The notes beneath the pieces were generated by a model. It saw only the letters and a program-made list of their open reading frames with translations, ran no database searches and was not told the origin of the DNA. A stretch of DNA of 64,000 nt, from NCBI GenBank assembly GCA_019802505.1, contig JAFMOC010000719.1, positions 38,354-102,353 of the forward strand, given 5' to 3'. The stretch comes from Corydoras sp. C115. Its lineage: Eukaryota > Chordata > Actinopteri > Siluriformes > Callichthyidae. Shown here piece by piece: positions 8,122 through 17,439 of this stretch. The position numbers and the translations under genes are program-made. How positions within the stretch are numbered: position 1 is the stretch's first letter; each line of letters starts with the position of its first letter.

Positions 8122-9279
8122 TTAAAGATTCCGCAATTCCTTTTCAAGAACCCAGCTATTGAATTTCGACGGCCAACCCAACCATTTCACTAATACCAGT
8201 GATTTTTTGCCACGAGTCTTTTTATCTAAAATTTTTTCCACTTTGAATAATTTATCTTTAGCCAGCTGAATTTTTTGCAATTCTTGTTCGTAAAAACTAC
8301 CTTCTATCTTTTCCCCGTCATAATCTGTCAATTTATAAACGGGCGGCTCTCTTCCGATACATTCCGAGACTGTGAAAAACTCGTGAGTGTAATTCTCTTC
8401 ATAACCTTTTGCGAACGGTCCTCTGGTTTTAGACACCCGAACAATATCCCCCGTTTTGTATTTAAAATCCCGTTCGTCGATCTTCTTCTTAAAACACCTG
8501 CCGTAAAGAACTTTAAGCACCTCTGATTCGTTTTCTTTAGAAACGTCAATGGGTCTCCGTTTTATACTCGTGTGATAACTATTGTTATAGCTCGATAATA
8601 TATCTTGAATAACGTCCACATACCTTTTAGAATTTACGGCGGTGAGATACCTCCACATGCGTGTTTTTAATGTTCTATTAAAACGTTCTATAACACTGGC
8701 CTTTAATTCACTATCTGTAGCAAAATGTATGATGTTGTTTTCAGCCGTTAATCTCTGAAAATGTTTATTGAAAAATTCTTTCCCTTTATCAGTTTGTATT
8801 TTTTGAGGGATTCTGCCTTCATTTAGTATGGAAGAGAAGGCTTGCGTCACAGCGATCCCCGATTTATTTTTGATCGTCCGAACCCACGCATATTTGCTGA
8901 ACACATCTATACACGTCAACATAAATTTATAATCATCATTTTCCTTAGAATAAGCGGTCATGTCGACTAGATCCGCTTGGAACTGAGCGTCTATACCGTG
9001 TACAATAACACTGTTTCTCTTGAAAGTTCTTCTTATAGGCTTGTGTAGCGTGTAAGCGTCCTGACTCGCTAACCATTCGGCTATACGACCGTCGGGCAAT
9101 CTCGCTTCATTTTTCCCCAATAAGCTCCTTTTCAAACGATTTTTACCTCCTAAAGATCCAGGATCGGACGGGGTGTAATAAGAATCAGCCAACTTTTCCG
9201 ACATGTTACTCGATCGGCTTCTAAAAAATAATGAACTCCAGATGGTATTTGTTTTTGTTTTGTTTTTATTTAAGGACAT
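8122..9279 (-). CDS. Retrovirus-like integrase with C-terminal chromodomain
   Basis: 385 residues from the longest start. A second Met at 9204 (MSEKLADSYYTPSDPGS) may be the true one, because the longer start overlaps the next gene by 10 nt. The core is the rve fold with Asp103 in QADLVDM, Asp164 in QTDKGKEFF and Glu199 in ASVIERFNRT. All three catalytic acidic residues are present. After an SH3-like stretch (YKTGDIVRVSK) the last 40 residues form a chromodomain-like segment (KVEKILDKK, VLVKWLGWP, NSWV). The enzyme would insert the linear genome; the chromodomain may steer it to modified histones. The frame is intact. Confidence 0.9.
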   Translation of the reverse strand: MSLNKNKTKTNTIWSSLFFRSRSSNMSEKLADSYYTPSDPGSLGGKNRLKRSLLGKNEARLPDGRIAEWLASQDAYTLHKPIRRTFKRNSVIVHGIDAQFQADLVDMTAYSKENDDYKFMLTCIDVFSKYAWVRTIKNKSGIAVTQAFSSILNEGRIPQKIQTDKGKEFFNKHFQRLTAENNIIHFATDSELKASVIERFNRTLKTRMWRYLTAVNSKRYVDVIQDILSSYNNSYHTSIKRRPIDVSKENESEVLKVLYGRCFKKKIDERDFKYKTGDIVRVSKTRGPFAKGYEENYTHEFFTVSECIGREPPVYKLTDYDGEKIEGSFYEQELQKIQLAKDKLFKVEKILDKKTRGKKSLVLVKWLGWPSKFNSWVLEKELRNL

Positions 9280-9740
9280 GCATCAAGAAAGTCTAAAAAA
9301 TAAACACAATCATCGTATTTATGTTTTAACAAATGATCAACAAATGTTTCAATCACTTTACATACATCGATACAGGAATCCTTAGAATATTTAATCACGC
9401 AGACGTCTATCACGTAAGCAAACAAACACAACAAATGACCAGATTTCACATCGCAACCGTCTTTTAACATAAGGTTCAAAAGTTCTTTAAACAGAACGTC
9501 CGTCTGTGTTTCGCTGTTAACACCGCTCTGTGTTAAAAGAGGCCATTCGTCAGCGTTAGTTCTAACATAACACACCAATCTCTTAAAAACTTCTAAGCGT
9601 TTAACGCACTCTTTATCGAAAGCACTGACGCCGCACACATGTTCGTTCAAACAATTACACAATAAGTATGTTATTTCAGTCTTTACACGGCGTTTTAATA
9701 CTGCGACGCGCAATTTCTGAAAACTAAACAATATACCCAT
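9270..9740 (-). CDS. Small protein resembling the Bcl-2 fold
   Basis: 156 residues. The stretch around residues 81-111 (VLFKELLNLMLKDG, then SGHLLCLFAYVI) has the spacing of the Bcl-2 BH1 region: an amphipathic helix, an Asp-Gly, then a buried helix where cellular proteins have NWGR. A later VIETFVDHLLKH helix fits the next core helix. The canonical Trp-Gly-Arg is replaced by Ser-Gly-His, so the call rests on pattern only. Viral Bcl-2 homologues block apoptosis, and apoptosis regulators have been reported in adintoviruses (from memory). The protein is Cys-rich. It starts two bases after the stop of the upstream gene. Alternative: an unrelated helical protein. Confidence 0.4.
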   Translation of the reverse strand: MGILFSFQKLRVAVLKRRVKTEITYLLCNCLNEHVCGVSAFDKECVKRLEVFKRLVCYVRTNADEWPLLTQSGVNSETQTDVLFKELLNLMLKDGCDVKSGHLLCLFAYVIDVCVIKYSKDSCIDVCKVIETFVDHLLKHKYDDCVYFLDFLDACP

Positions 9741-9742
9741 AT

Positions 9743-10606
9743 TTATTTAAAATTTTTGGCCTCAAACTCTACCCGCCAACTGTTAACAGCTTTCGTAACT
9801 AAAGAGTCTGTAGCTTCATCAAAAAGCTGTGCCCTCATCTGCGATAGACGCTCGTTAATATAAGGAACACTTTCTAACTCGCACACGATAGTTTCCACAC
9901 AACCTTGAATCTTTAAAATAGGTAGATGAATACCTGCACATTTCAAAAGATCGGATAAGACATTTTTCAACTTTGATGTAAAAAGGTTCTTTGCAAAGTC
10001 TTTATAACATCTCGCAAAAAAATAACGATCGGGCTCGTACAGACACGTATGCCTGCGTTGGCTGGGATGATTGATGAAACAACCCTCGCAGTCTCTTCGC
10101 AGTCTGAGGTCCACAATATGCTGAACAACTTCAATAATCACCGATTTAATCAAATTCAAAGCTTTTGTGCATAAACGGCCGTCCCTCGTTGTTTCAGAAA
10201 GTCCGTCGCCATCATGGGTTTCGGTAGAAGCATCGTCGTCGTCGGTCTGGAGAGAGGTCGGACTCGCGTCCTCTTGGCTGTCATCGGCTATGATTTGCGC
10301 AAACTCGTTTTGGCTGTAATCAGGAGCGATGTTTTCCTTTGAAAAAACACGTTCCAAAGCCTTGTAACGTTTGCTTCCACAAAACTCTGAAGCTTCGTCC
10401 TCTGCGGCGGCGTTAAAAGAATCGTCTGTTGTTGAATCAAAGAGATTTACCTTAATATCGGAGAGGCTGTCGCGCGACTTTTTCAAAACGACGCGCCTTT
10501 TCCTTCGGGGAGCGTACTGCAGACCCTGTTCTTCAAACAGCTCGCTCAACGGCGTTACGGTCAAAGAGGCTTCTCTGCGTTCATCAGCCATTTCGTCTTT
10601 TTTCAA
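9743..10606 (-). CDS. Nuclear-looking Cys/His motif protein, first leftward gene
   Basis: 287 residues, with a second in-frame Met at codon 6 (MADERRE). A basic PRRKRRVVLKK stretch (about 33-43) looks like a nuclear localisation signal. Residues 105-140 are highly acidic and Ser/Thr-rich. The C-terminal half holds CEGCFINHPSQRRHTCL at 173-189, a C-x2-C-x3-H-PSQ-x2-H-x-C pattern that could bind zinc. I recall similar CxGC...HPSQ...HxCL motifs in uncharacterised proteins of animal DNA viruses and elements, but cannot verify this. It is nearest the right-end promoter, which suggests early expression and perhaps a regulatory role. No LxCxE motif was found. Confidence 0.55.
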   Translation of the reverse strand: MKKDEMADERREASLTVTPLSELFEEQGLQYAPRRKRRVVLKKSRDSLSDIKVNLFDSTTDDSFNAAAEDEASEFCGSKRYKALERVFSKENIAPDYSQNEFAQIIADDSQEDASPTSLQTDDDDASTETHDGDGLSETTRDGRLCTKALNLIKSVIIEVVQHIVDLRLRRDCEGCFINHPSQRRHTCLYEPDRYFFARCYKDFAKNLFTSKLKNVLSDLLKCAGIHLPILKIQGCVETIVCELESVPYINERLSQMRAQLFDEATDSLVTKAVNSWRVEFEAKNFK

Positions 10607-10667
10607 AAAACAACGGTGACTAGAGGTATACGTGTTTTACAGAGAAACGATGAAAGGAGGGGGTTGT

Positions 10668-10700
10668 TTGCGCGTGTGTATGTATGTGTGTGTGTGTGCG
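10668..10700 (+). repeat. (TG)n-rich microsatellite
   Basis: A run of GTGTGTATGTATGTGTGTGTGTG lying between the first leftward gene and the right inverted repeat. Confidence 0.8.
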
Positions 10701-10711
10701 TCCTGCTTACA

Positions 10712-10850
10712 GCGTGGTATTTACGACAAACAGGTGTTTTACGACCCTCTGTATTCCTAAATATTTCGCACATGATAAGGATCGATACTTTATAACATAC
10801 CATAAAGTGTTAAATACACTTTATCTTAAGAACACCTGTGAGACGCTGTG
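10712..10850 (-). repeat. Right terminal inverted repeat of the Polinton-like element
   Basis: Reverse complement of the left repeat with small indels, carrying the same 15-mer CTTAAGAACAC context and TATAAAG on the minus strand. It ends at CGCTGTG (10844-10850), the complement of the CACAGCG that opens the left end. Confidence 0.85.
10789..10794 (-). promoter_or_regulatory. Candidate TATA box in right TIR
   Basis: TATAAAG on the minus strand, about 56 bp from the outer end and about 180 bp upstream of the first leftward ORF (start 10606). It mirrors the motif in the left repeat. Confidence 0.4.
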
Positions 10851-12041
10851 GCGCCAGTTTTAAAAAACACATTCCTTTCCCAGCCCCGTCGGACGAGGAG
10901 TGGGCCACGCCCTCTGGCAGCGTGGTCCGGTGGACGCCCACATCGGGCGAGGAGATGGCCAGGCACTCTGGCTGCGTGGCGCCCCGTCGGACGAGGAGTG
11001 GGCCACGCCCTCTGGCGCCGTGATCCGGTGGACGCCCCTGCTGCTCGGGGCGTGCGGCATGCGGCCCCTGGACCTCGGGCTGGGCGGCGTGCGGCCCCTG
11101 CTGCTCGGGCTGGGCGGCGTGCGGCCCCTGCTGCTCGGGCTGGGTGGCGTGCGGCCCCTGCTGCTCGGGCTGGGCGGCGTGACGCCCCCTGGGCTTCGGG
11201 ATGGGCGGCGTGACGCCCCTGGGCTTCGGGATGGGCGGCGTGACGCCCCTGGACATCGGGATGGGCGGCGTGACGCCCCTGGACTTCGGGATGGGCGGCG
11301 TGACGCCCCTGGACTTTGGGATGGGTGGCGTGACGCCCCTGGACTTCGGGATGGGCACGCGCGCTGGTAGGACCTCGGCGGGCACGCATGCTGGCTGGAC
11401 CTTGGCGGGCACGCACGCTGGGCGGACATTGGCGGGCACGCACGCTGGGCGGACCTCGGCGGGCACGCATGCTGGCAGGACCTCGGCGGGCACGCACGCT
11501 GGCAGGACCTCGGCGGGCACGCACGCTGGGCGGACCTCGGCGGGCACGCACGCTGGCAGGGCGTTGGCGGGCATGCACGCTGGCAGGGCATTGGCGGGTA
11601 CGCACACTGGGCGGACCTCGGGCTCGCCATCCTGCACACAAAACATATACACCCCCACCGCAATGCCCAAACACATAGACATCTCAGACATGGGGAAGAC
11701 GGACTGGACACACGAGACAGGGGGACACGGATCCACATCTACCCCCCCGAGTGTTGGCTCCGGTACCGCCCCCTCGCAGCGCGATCCAGACTCAGCGCGG
11801 TCCGGCGCCGGCGGGCTCTGCGTCTGGATTTCGCCGCGTGGGGTTTAACAAGCTGGACCGGAGCGTCCGTCCAGAACTCCTCAGAGTTGAGGAGGGTTCG
11901 TATGGGCAGAACATGCCCATACAGGTACGATTCGCCCGCCTCATAATCGGAGATCTGAACCAAGTCCAGACCCTCCTCAGCGCAGAGCGCTTCGTACCCG
12001 TACCTCCACATCCACTCATCATCAGAGTCATAATCATACAT
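10810..12041 (-). pseudogene. Family-1 ORF of copy A, frameshifted
   Basis: The first part (12041-11739) encodes the conserved N-terminal domain (DSDDEWMWRYGYEALCAEE, SEEFWTDAPVQLVKP) but ends in a stop after a deletion relative to the copy at 48664. The frame then shifts, and from 11736 the membrane-like stretch (MCLGIAVGVYMFCVQDG) and repeats continue: a 9-residue PACVPAEVR unit, a 10-residue PIPKSRGVTP unit and a HAAQPEQQGP unit. The last codons run into the Polinton inverted repeat. The N-terminal MRSP leader of the other copies is deleted. Because the repeats are GC-rich and nearly in-frame on every strand, several other frames are also open here. I treat those as shadows. Confidence 0.65.
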
Positions 12042-12508
12042 TTCTCTGTACGAGCCGTCCTTACAGTACGAGGCTACACGGCCCCCGCAAAGAAAATTTT
12101 TAAAAAGTGCTTACCTGGGCACTGAACTCCCCAAATTTCCTTTGTCTGGTTGTTCTGTCACGATAGTCTACCTCGGGCTGAAGCGGTGGCGCATAGGAAG
12201 CGCAGACCGCCGCGTATACACGCGCTGAAGGGAGCCAGGCACGCAGGTAGCAGAAACGGGTTTATTAAAGGTGCAGTGCACCACAAAACAAGAGGTACAA
12301 AAAGGACTAAGTGACATAAAACAACAACCAGCACCGAAGACAAGAAACAATGGATATAAATACAAAAAGACACCCGATCACGTGCACAAGACAAACCAAT
12401 TACAGAAAGGGGTTAATTAACTAAACTAATGAACACTGAACGTTAATTAACTCAAACAAACGGGACGAAACACAAAACAGGTGACAGGTGCCCTAGGCAC
12501 CTGTTACA
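10851..12508 (-). mobile_element. Family-1 LTR retrotransposon, 3'-truncated (copy A)
   Basis: On the minus strand: a 353-bp LTR (12508-12156), leader with the donor-like CCCAGGTAAGC, the family ORF, then a tail similar to the pre-LTR segment of the complete copy (GGAATGTGTTTTTT). It stops abruptly at 10851, where the Polinton-like inverted repeat begins. The last roughly 35 bp of internal sequence, the polypurine tract and the 3' LTR are missing. Confidence 0.8.
12156..12508 (-). repeat. Family-1 LTR (5' LTR of copy A)
   Basis: Minus-strand termini TGTAACAGGTGCC and TCGTGACA. It shares with the LTRs at 48183 and 50338 the GTTAATTAAC segments, GCACGTG, TTTATTAAAGG and the GCTACCTGCGTGCCTGG block. 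Confidence 0.85.
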
Positions 12509-13045
12509 GCTGTAGTCCACGCTTTGTTTTCTAACAAACTTTTAAAAATACACCAAGTTTTTTACTAAAACCATTGTTTAAGAATACACAGAAGTCCACG
12601 ATTTGTTTCATAAAAAAACATTTAAAACTGTTTACAAACTTTTTAAACAAATGATTTAATTACCAGCCTTTAGCTAGTGTCTTATCGTTTTTAAAAACTT
12701 TTTAATACATATTATTTAGATTACCAGGTTTTAGTGAGGGACTTAGAGTTTTAAAACTTTTTAAACAAATGATTTAAATTACTTTTATTCTACATGCTAT
12801 AACATTTTTATATGTTTTAACATTAGGGGGGTAGGAGATGGCTGGGGTCTGGGAGGAGGAGGGACGTGAAATTTCTGACACACCTTCTAGGTGGGGTTAG
12901 GCGGGGGTAGGAGGGGTTACAACCCCCACCAAGGGACAACCCCTACCGGATGTACCACCCACTATTGCACATTCCATAACCGGATGTCCCGCCCCCATGT
13001 CATAAATCAGGTCATAAATCAATCAAATTGGACACATTGTGCATC
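12509..13045. other. Intergenic, AT-rich with a degenerate tandem repeat
   Basis: About 12640-12785 carries two to three degenerate copies of a roughly 60-bp unit (ACTTTTTAA..AAATGATTTAATTACCAG). 12830-12970 is G-rich on the plus strand. No coding sequence is supported. Confidence 0.5.
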
Positions 13046-13560
13046 TTATACACTACTGACCGGTAAAGTTGTTGTCTCTGATAAGTCCATTTCCTTCAAG
13101 TTTAGTAGGAACAGATGCTTATCATAACGCAGGTTTTGGATCCGTTGTAGTAAAATGCATGCAGTTCGATTCCACAGAGCTTCTTTTCCATAAAGCAGTC
13201 TCTTTGGTGGTTCCAGAGGTGTTGTTTTGTGCCAAGCGATCAGATTGTTAATGACCAGCACCCTCCCTCTGTAGGATAGCTGGGGCAGCACCCAAGTCCA
13301 GCAAGACAATCTGATGCCCATCTTCTCCAGCAATCCCTCCCAGTTCTTGGTCATGTATTTCTCATTGGTATAACACCCAGATATTTTATTCAATCAGTTT
13401 TCCATTTCAGGTTTTCTGGTAAAAATGGAGGTTCTTTTTTTCCAAGCATCCAGCAATAAAGCTCTCACATTTACTCCAGTTTACCTTGGCTTTCTCAAAC
13501 ATTGATAAACATTGTATGATGGACACTACATCATGTTGCTCTTTTAAAAACACTGTTGCA
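13046..13560 (-). pseudogene. Tx1-like ORF2, region downstream of RT palm
   Basis: Minus-strand reading gives a VVSIIQCLSMFEKAKVNWSK-like segment (13560-13440), then NWEGLLEKMGIRLSCWTWVLPQ and YRGRVLVINNL. This is the continuation of the element beyond the nested L2-type copy. One in-frame stop lies near 13395. Confidence 0.65.
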
Positions 13561-13574
13561 CTTAAATACACCAA

Positions 13575-14830
13575 GGAATTAACCACATTACAAGTTGAAC
13601 CGCTTTTATGACCGTTTTAAAGCGAACAGACCGGCAACCCTCACACATCAGACATGCACAACTCCCCCCAACACCAGCATGCTAACACTCCAGGAGCACG
13701 AAGTTAGATGTGTGCTGAAGGCGGTGAACCCCAGAAAGGCGGCTGGCCCCGATGGCATGCTTGGAAAGGTGATGAAAGCATGTGCTGACCAACTGGCTGG
13801 TGTCTTCACCCATATATTCAACCTGTCCCTGTCGCAGTCCATCAACCCACCCTGCCGCAAATCCTCCATCATCATCACAGTCCCCAAGAAGTCAGTAGTG
13901 GAGAGCGCAAATGGACTGTGGCAGGCCTGTGGCACTTACGCTAGTGGTCATGAAGTGCTTCGAGAGACTGGTCTCACAATACATCAGAGCCTATCTACCT
14001 CTTACTTTGGACCTACATCAGTTTGCCTACAGGGCAAACCGCTCAACAGAGGATGCCATCAACATCGCACTGCACACTGCGCTGAGTCACCTGGAGCAGG
14101 GAGAAAGCTAAGTGAGGATGCTTTTCCTGGATTTCAGCCTTCAATCACATCATCCCGGAGATTCTGAGAAAGAAAGTTGCACTCCTGGGCATATCCACCC
14201 CCTACATGCCAGTGGATTAGAAACTGCCCACAGTCTGTGAAATTAGGCCCTCACCTCTCCTCCACCATCACACTAAGTACTGGCTCCTTTCAGGGCTGTG
14301 CATTGAGCCCTCTCCTGTTCACCCTCTACACTCATGACTGCTCTCCGACCCATCTCTCAAACACCATCATAAAGTTTGCGGATGATACCACCGTGGTTGG
14401 ACTGTGTTGCCAGAATAATTAAAGACACATCACACCCCAGTAATCACCTGATTGACCTGTTACCATCTGGCCGATGATATAGGTCAAACAAGACTAGAAC
14501 TAATAGGCTAAGGGACAGCTTTTATCCAAAAGTCATCACTATGCTGAACAATAGGAAATGACTAGCTACCAACAGTTAAAAGTCCACTATAATGTGTGCA
14601 ATACATAACAAGTGCAATATATTCTTGTGAATTGTGCAATACGGGGTTTTCATATTGTTCTATATATTATGTCTTATGCCTTATATATTATTTCATTTTA
14701 TTTTGCTTATTTTACTTAAATTTATTTATATTGTATTTGAACATTACCAGCACCTTTGGAGTTGCACCCAGTTTTCATTGCAATGAAAATTACAATGACA
14801 AAGGCAATTCTGATTCTGATTCTGGTTCTG
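13575..14830 (+). mobile_element. L2-type LINE, truncated and frameshifted, nested
   Basis: The plus strand encodes RT fragments: HEVRCVLKAVNPRKAAGPDG (13680-13760), VVMKCFERLVSQYIRAYLP and HQFAYRANRSTEDAINIALH (13930-14090), LFLDFSSAFN, SFQGCALSPLLFTLYTHDC and IKFADDTTVVGL (to about 14400). The copy ends in repeated ATTCTG (about 14806-14830), the microsatellite tail usual for L2. It interrupts the minus-strand Tx1-like element exactly at its YADD motif. Confidence 0.8.
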
Positions 14831-14839
14831 ACATTGTCA

Positions 14840-15530
14840 GCATATGCTGATAGGGCAGCTCTGTGAGCTAGGCCAGGTAGAGCTAATCCCTGCAGTCCCT
14901 CCCCTAACCTGCATAAAAAAGGTTCTATTGCTAGACTATAGAGTTGCCCAGAGAGTGGACAACCTTGTCTTATACCTCTCTGCATATGAATTGGGGAGCT
15001 GGGTCCTCCTCTAATGTTCAACATTATAGTGGCTTTACAATATAAAAGTTTGACCCATGATGAAAACTTTGCACCGATTCCGAAAGCTTTGAGTGAATTA
15101 AACAGGTAATTGTGATCGACTCTGTCAAAAGCTTTCTCTTGGTCCACAGATAAAAACCCCACACTGCAGTAATTTAGCTTACATAGCTCCACCAGGTCAC
15201 GGATAAAAAATATATTATCCATTATTGTTCTTCCTGGTACGCATTATGTCTGATCGGGGTGGATCAGATCTTTCATGTGCTGTTTTAGTCTGTTAAAATT
15301 TTGTAATCGGTGCAGAGCAGTGACACTGGTCTCCAGTTTTTTAAAAGCCCCAGGTCACCCTTCTTGGGTAGCAGCGTTAAAACAGCTTGTGTGCAGCTGG
15401 TTGGTAAAAAAAAAACATTTTTAAAAGACCAGTTAAACACGTCCATCATGTTGTGTCCTAAAATGTTCCAAAAACATTTATAAAACTCTGCTGGCAGTCC
15501 ATCGATCCCTGGTGCACGTCCACATGTCAT
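14840..15530 (-). pseudogene. Tx1-like reverse transcriptase, N-terminal half of palm
   Basis: Two ORFs on the minus strand. 15530-15285 carries GRAPGIDGLPAEFYK..W, LTLLPKKGDL and NWRPVSLLCTDYKI. 15222-14840 carries SVGFLSVDQEKAFDRVDH (motif A), RGIRQGCPLSGQLY and LSAYADN (motif C, with the second Asp changed). A stop or frame break separates them. The palm is cut immediately after the YAD by the nested L2-type element. Confidence 0.75.
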
Positions 15531-15585
15531 TTATTGTATCTGTATGTCTGATTGTAATTAACTGCTCTGTAGGGAACTCAGTCTG

Positions 15586-17260
15586 TTAAGATCTTTTAAA
15601 AGCCTCTTCTTCAGTGTTCATTACATCAGTAGTGTACAGGTCTGTGCAGTAGTTCACCGCCATCTGTCTCATCTCAGATGTTGAAGATGTCACACCTTCG
15701 TCTGGTTGCTGAAGGTACAGCAATTGCTGTTGTTTGTGTGTTTTCTTCTCTAAGTTGAAGAAGAACCGAGTAGTTGTGTCCATGTTGTGGCTGTTTGTAT
15801 AGCGAGCTTTGATGAACGCAACTTTGGCTCGTTCATGGAGGAATGAGCTAAGAGTTCTCCATTTTTCAGATATCACAGATGTGTTACTGACTGTGTTCTG
15901 GTTGATCAGTTCAATCTCGGCTCTTTGAACATCTTTCTCTAGTTGTTTGACAGTCCTGTTGATTTTTGATCTCATGTGAGATGTGTACTGTTGACAGAAT
16001 AATTGGATTTGCTTCTTCCCTACCTCCCACCATGAGTTCACATTTTCAAATTCTGCTTTTGTTTGCCTCCACCTCTCCCAGAACGCTGTGAAATGGAAGC
16101 AGAAACCTTCATCCTTTAAGAGCTTAGTGTCCAGTCTCTAATAGGCATTAGTTTTTGCTGAAGGCAATAAAAGATCCCGTGTGACAAGATGGTGGTCTGA
16201 AAAGCCACTGGGACTAATAAAACTTCTTAAAATGTGGTTCTTGTCTGTCTGTTTAATGTAGAACCGGTCGAGTCTGGCAGCAGTGATCTTATGGTCTGCG
16301 ATTTTAATCCAGGAGTACTGTTTTGCATTTGTACAACGAGTTCGCAGGTTTTAATAAATAAGTTAAGTTGAGTGGCTGATTTTAAGTGTGGTTCTTCTGT
16401 ATTCTGTTAGATGTTCAATAAACGGCCTCGGAGATGCAGGTTGTTCCAAACAGATTTTAATGCAAGTTACTGAATAGTCAACCAAGTGTACAGAAAAATC
16501 ATCAATGGCGGGCAACCACGATTGATGAGAGAGCTCTGATTCTCAATGATCCAGCTTCGGTTTAGAAACCTTAGGAGGGGAGGGCTGTCCTTTTCCTATG
16601 TATGTGCATAATCAGTCCTTTGTCTTGGTGAGAACATCCTCTTAAACATCTCCACCATCTGGTCCTTCTTCCTGCCTCCTCCTAGGGCCTGTTTCTGTTG
16701 ACTGTCCCATTGTTCCTGTTTTGCATGTTCAGTTGAACCATTAAAACACATAAATTACATACATTCAAACAGTTAGGATAAATTAATGCAATTTATGTCT
16801 TTTATGTTCAATAAATTCCTATCTAATGTAAAATCCACTGTGCAATTCGAGTCTCCACCCATAACTATAAAATGATCTCCCCCCTGCTGTTGAATTGCAT
16901 CTCTTACTTTGTGGAGCAGATTTACTCTCTCCGTCCCTAATTTTGGGGCATATATGTTAATAAATAAAAAGTGTGTTCTTTATTTTACTTTAATAAATAA
17001 AACTCTTCCCTGTTCTACGTCTATTAGCTGTTCCTGAGTTATTCTGAGGTTCTTAGAGAATAGAATAGCTACACCTGTGCTAAAATTGGTGCCATGACTA
17101 AAAAACACTTCTTGCTCCCAGTGCATCCTCCAGTCTGCTTCATCACTGGGAGTACTGTGTGTTTCCTGAAGGAAAATAACATCCAAGTCCTTTTGCTTGA
17201 TTAATTCTAAAATGGCTGCTCTTTGAACTCTATCCCTATATATTAATGTTTAAGGTCCCC
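15586..17260 (-). pseudogene. Tx1-like endonuclease and linker remnants
   Basis: 17186-16980 has DVIFLQETHSTPSDEADWR and TGVAILFSKNL, the start of the APE-type endonuclease (the catalytic Glu of QETH is present). 16410-16100 gives a PHLKSATQLN..IKTCEL and ARLDRFY end. 16041-15586 is the helical linker (HERAKVAFIKARYTNSHNMDTTTRFFFNLEKK). Several frames are needed to follow it. Confidence 0.65.
16423..16815. mobile_element. 393-bp insertion with 12-bp target duplication
   Basis: ATGTTCAATAAA at 16411-16422 is repeated at 16804-16815, and the Tx1-like endonuclease reading resumes on both sides. The insert has no coding sequence. On the minus strand it starts ACATAAATTGCATTAATT. It could be a SINE or solo LTR; I cannot name it. 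Confidence 0.6.
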
Positions 17261-17439
17261 ATATTTAGTCTTTCCATAATAAAGATAGTGTGAAAGAAGA
17301 CAGAACAGATCAGAAATACAGAGTGAGCGTTAAACCAGTGTAGATTATTTTATCTATAATTTTATTTTAAATTTGTTTTTTTACTTTTCTTTTTTAGTCA
17401 TGATTTTCCTGTAAGCGATATCTCTTTTGTTTGCTTAAT

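Larger units (their letters stand above)
1084..10850. mobile_element. Polinton/Maverick (adintovirus-like) element, internally deleted
   Basis: A 9.8-kb unit bounded by imperfect inverted repeats. It contains the family's marker genes: a protein-primed PolB remnant, adenain-like protease, double-jelly-roll capsid protein, single-jelly-roll penton, basic core-like protein, and retrovirus-like integrase with chromodomain. A rightward gene block (1510-4894) converges on a leftward block (10606-5046). The structural and integrase ORFs read through, but polB has lost exonuclease and palm segments and no FtsK/HerA-type packaging ATPase was found. It is an old or recent endogenous copy of a virus-like transposon, probably unable to replicate alone. 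No 6-bp target duplication is apparent at the edges. Confidence 0.9.

Noticed and set aside
10826..11848. Long ORFs in five or more frames on both strands over the family-1 repeats
   Set aside because: The GC-rich 27-30 bp minisatellites lack stop codons in most frames. Only the minus-strand frame collinear with the other family-1 copies is supported.
701..12508. One LTR element split by the Polinton insertion (LTRs at 701-1085 and 12156-12508 as a pair)
   Set aside because: The two LTRs differ greatly in length and sequence, and a further family-1 ORF start follows the left LTR. They are therefore from separate insertions.
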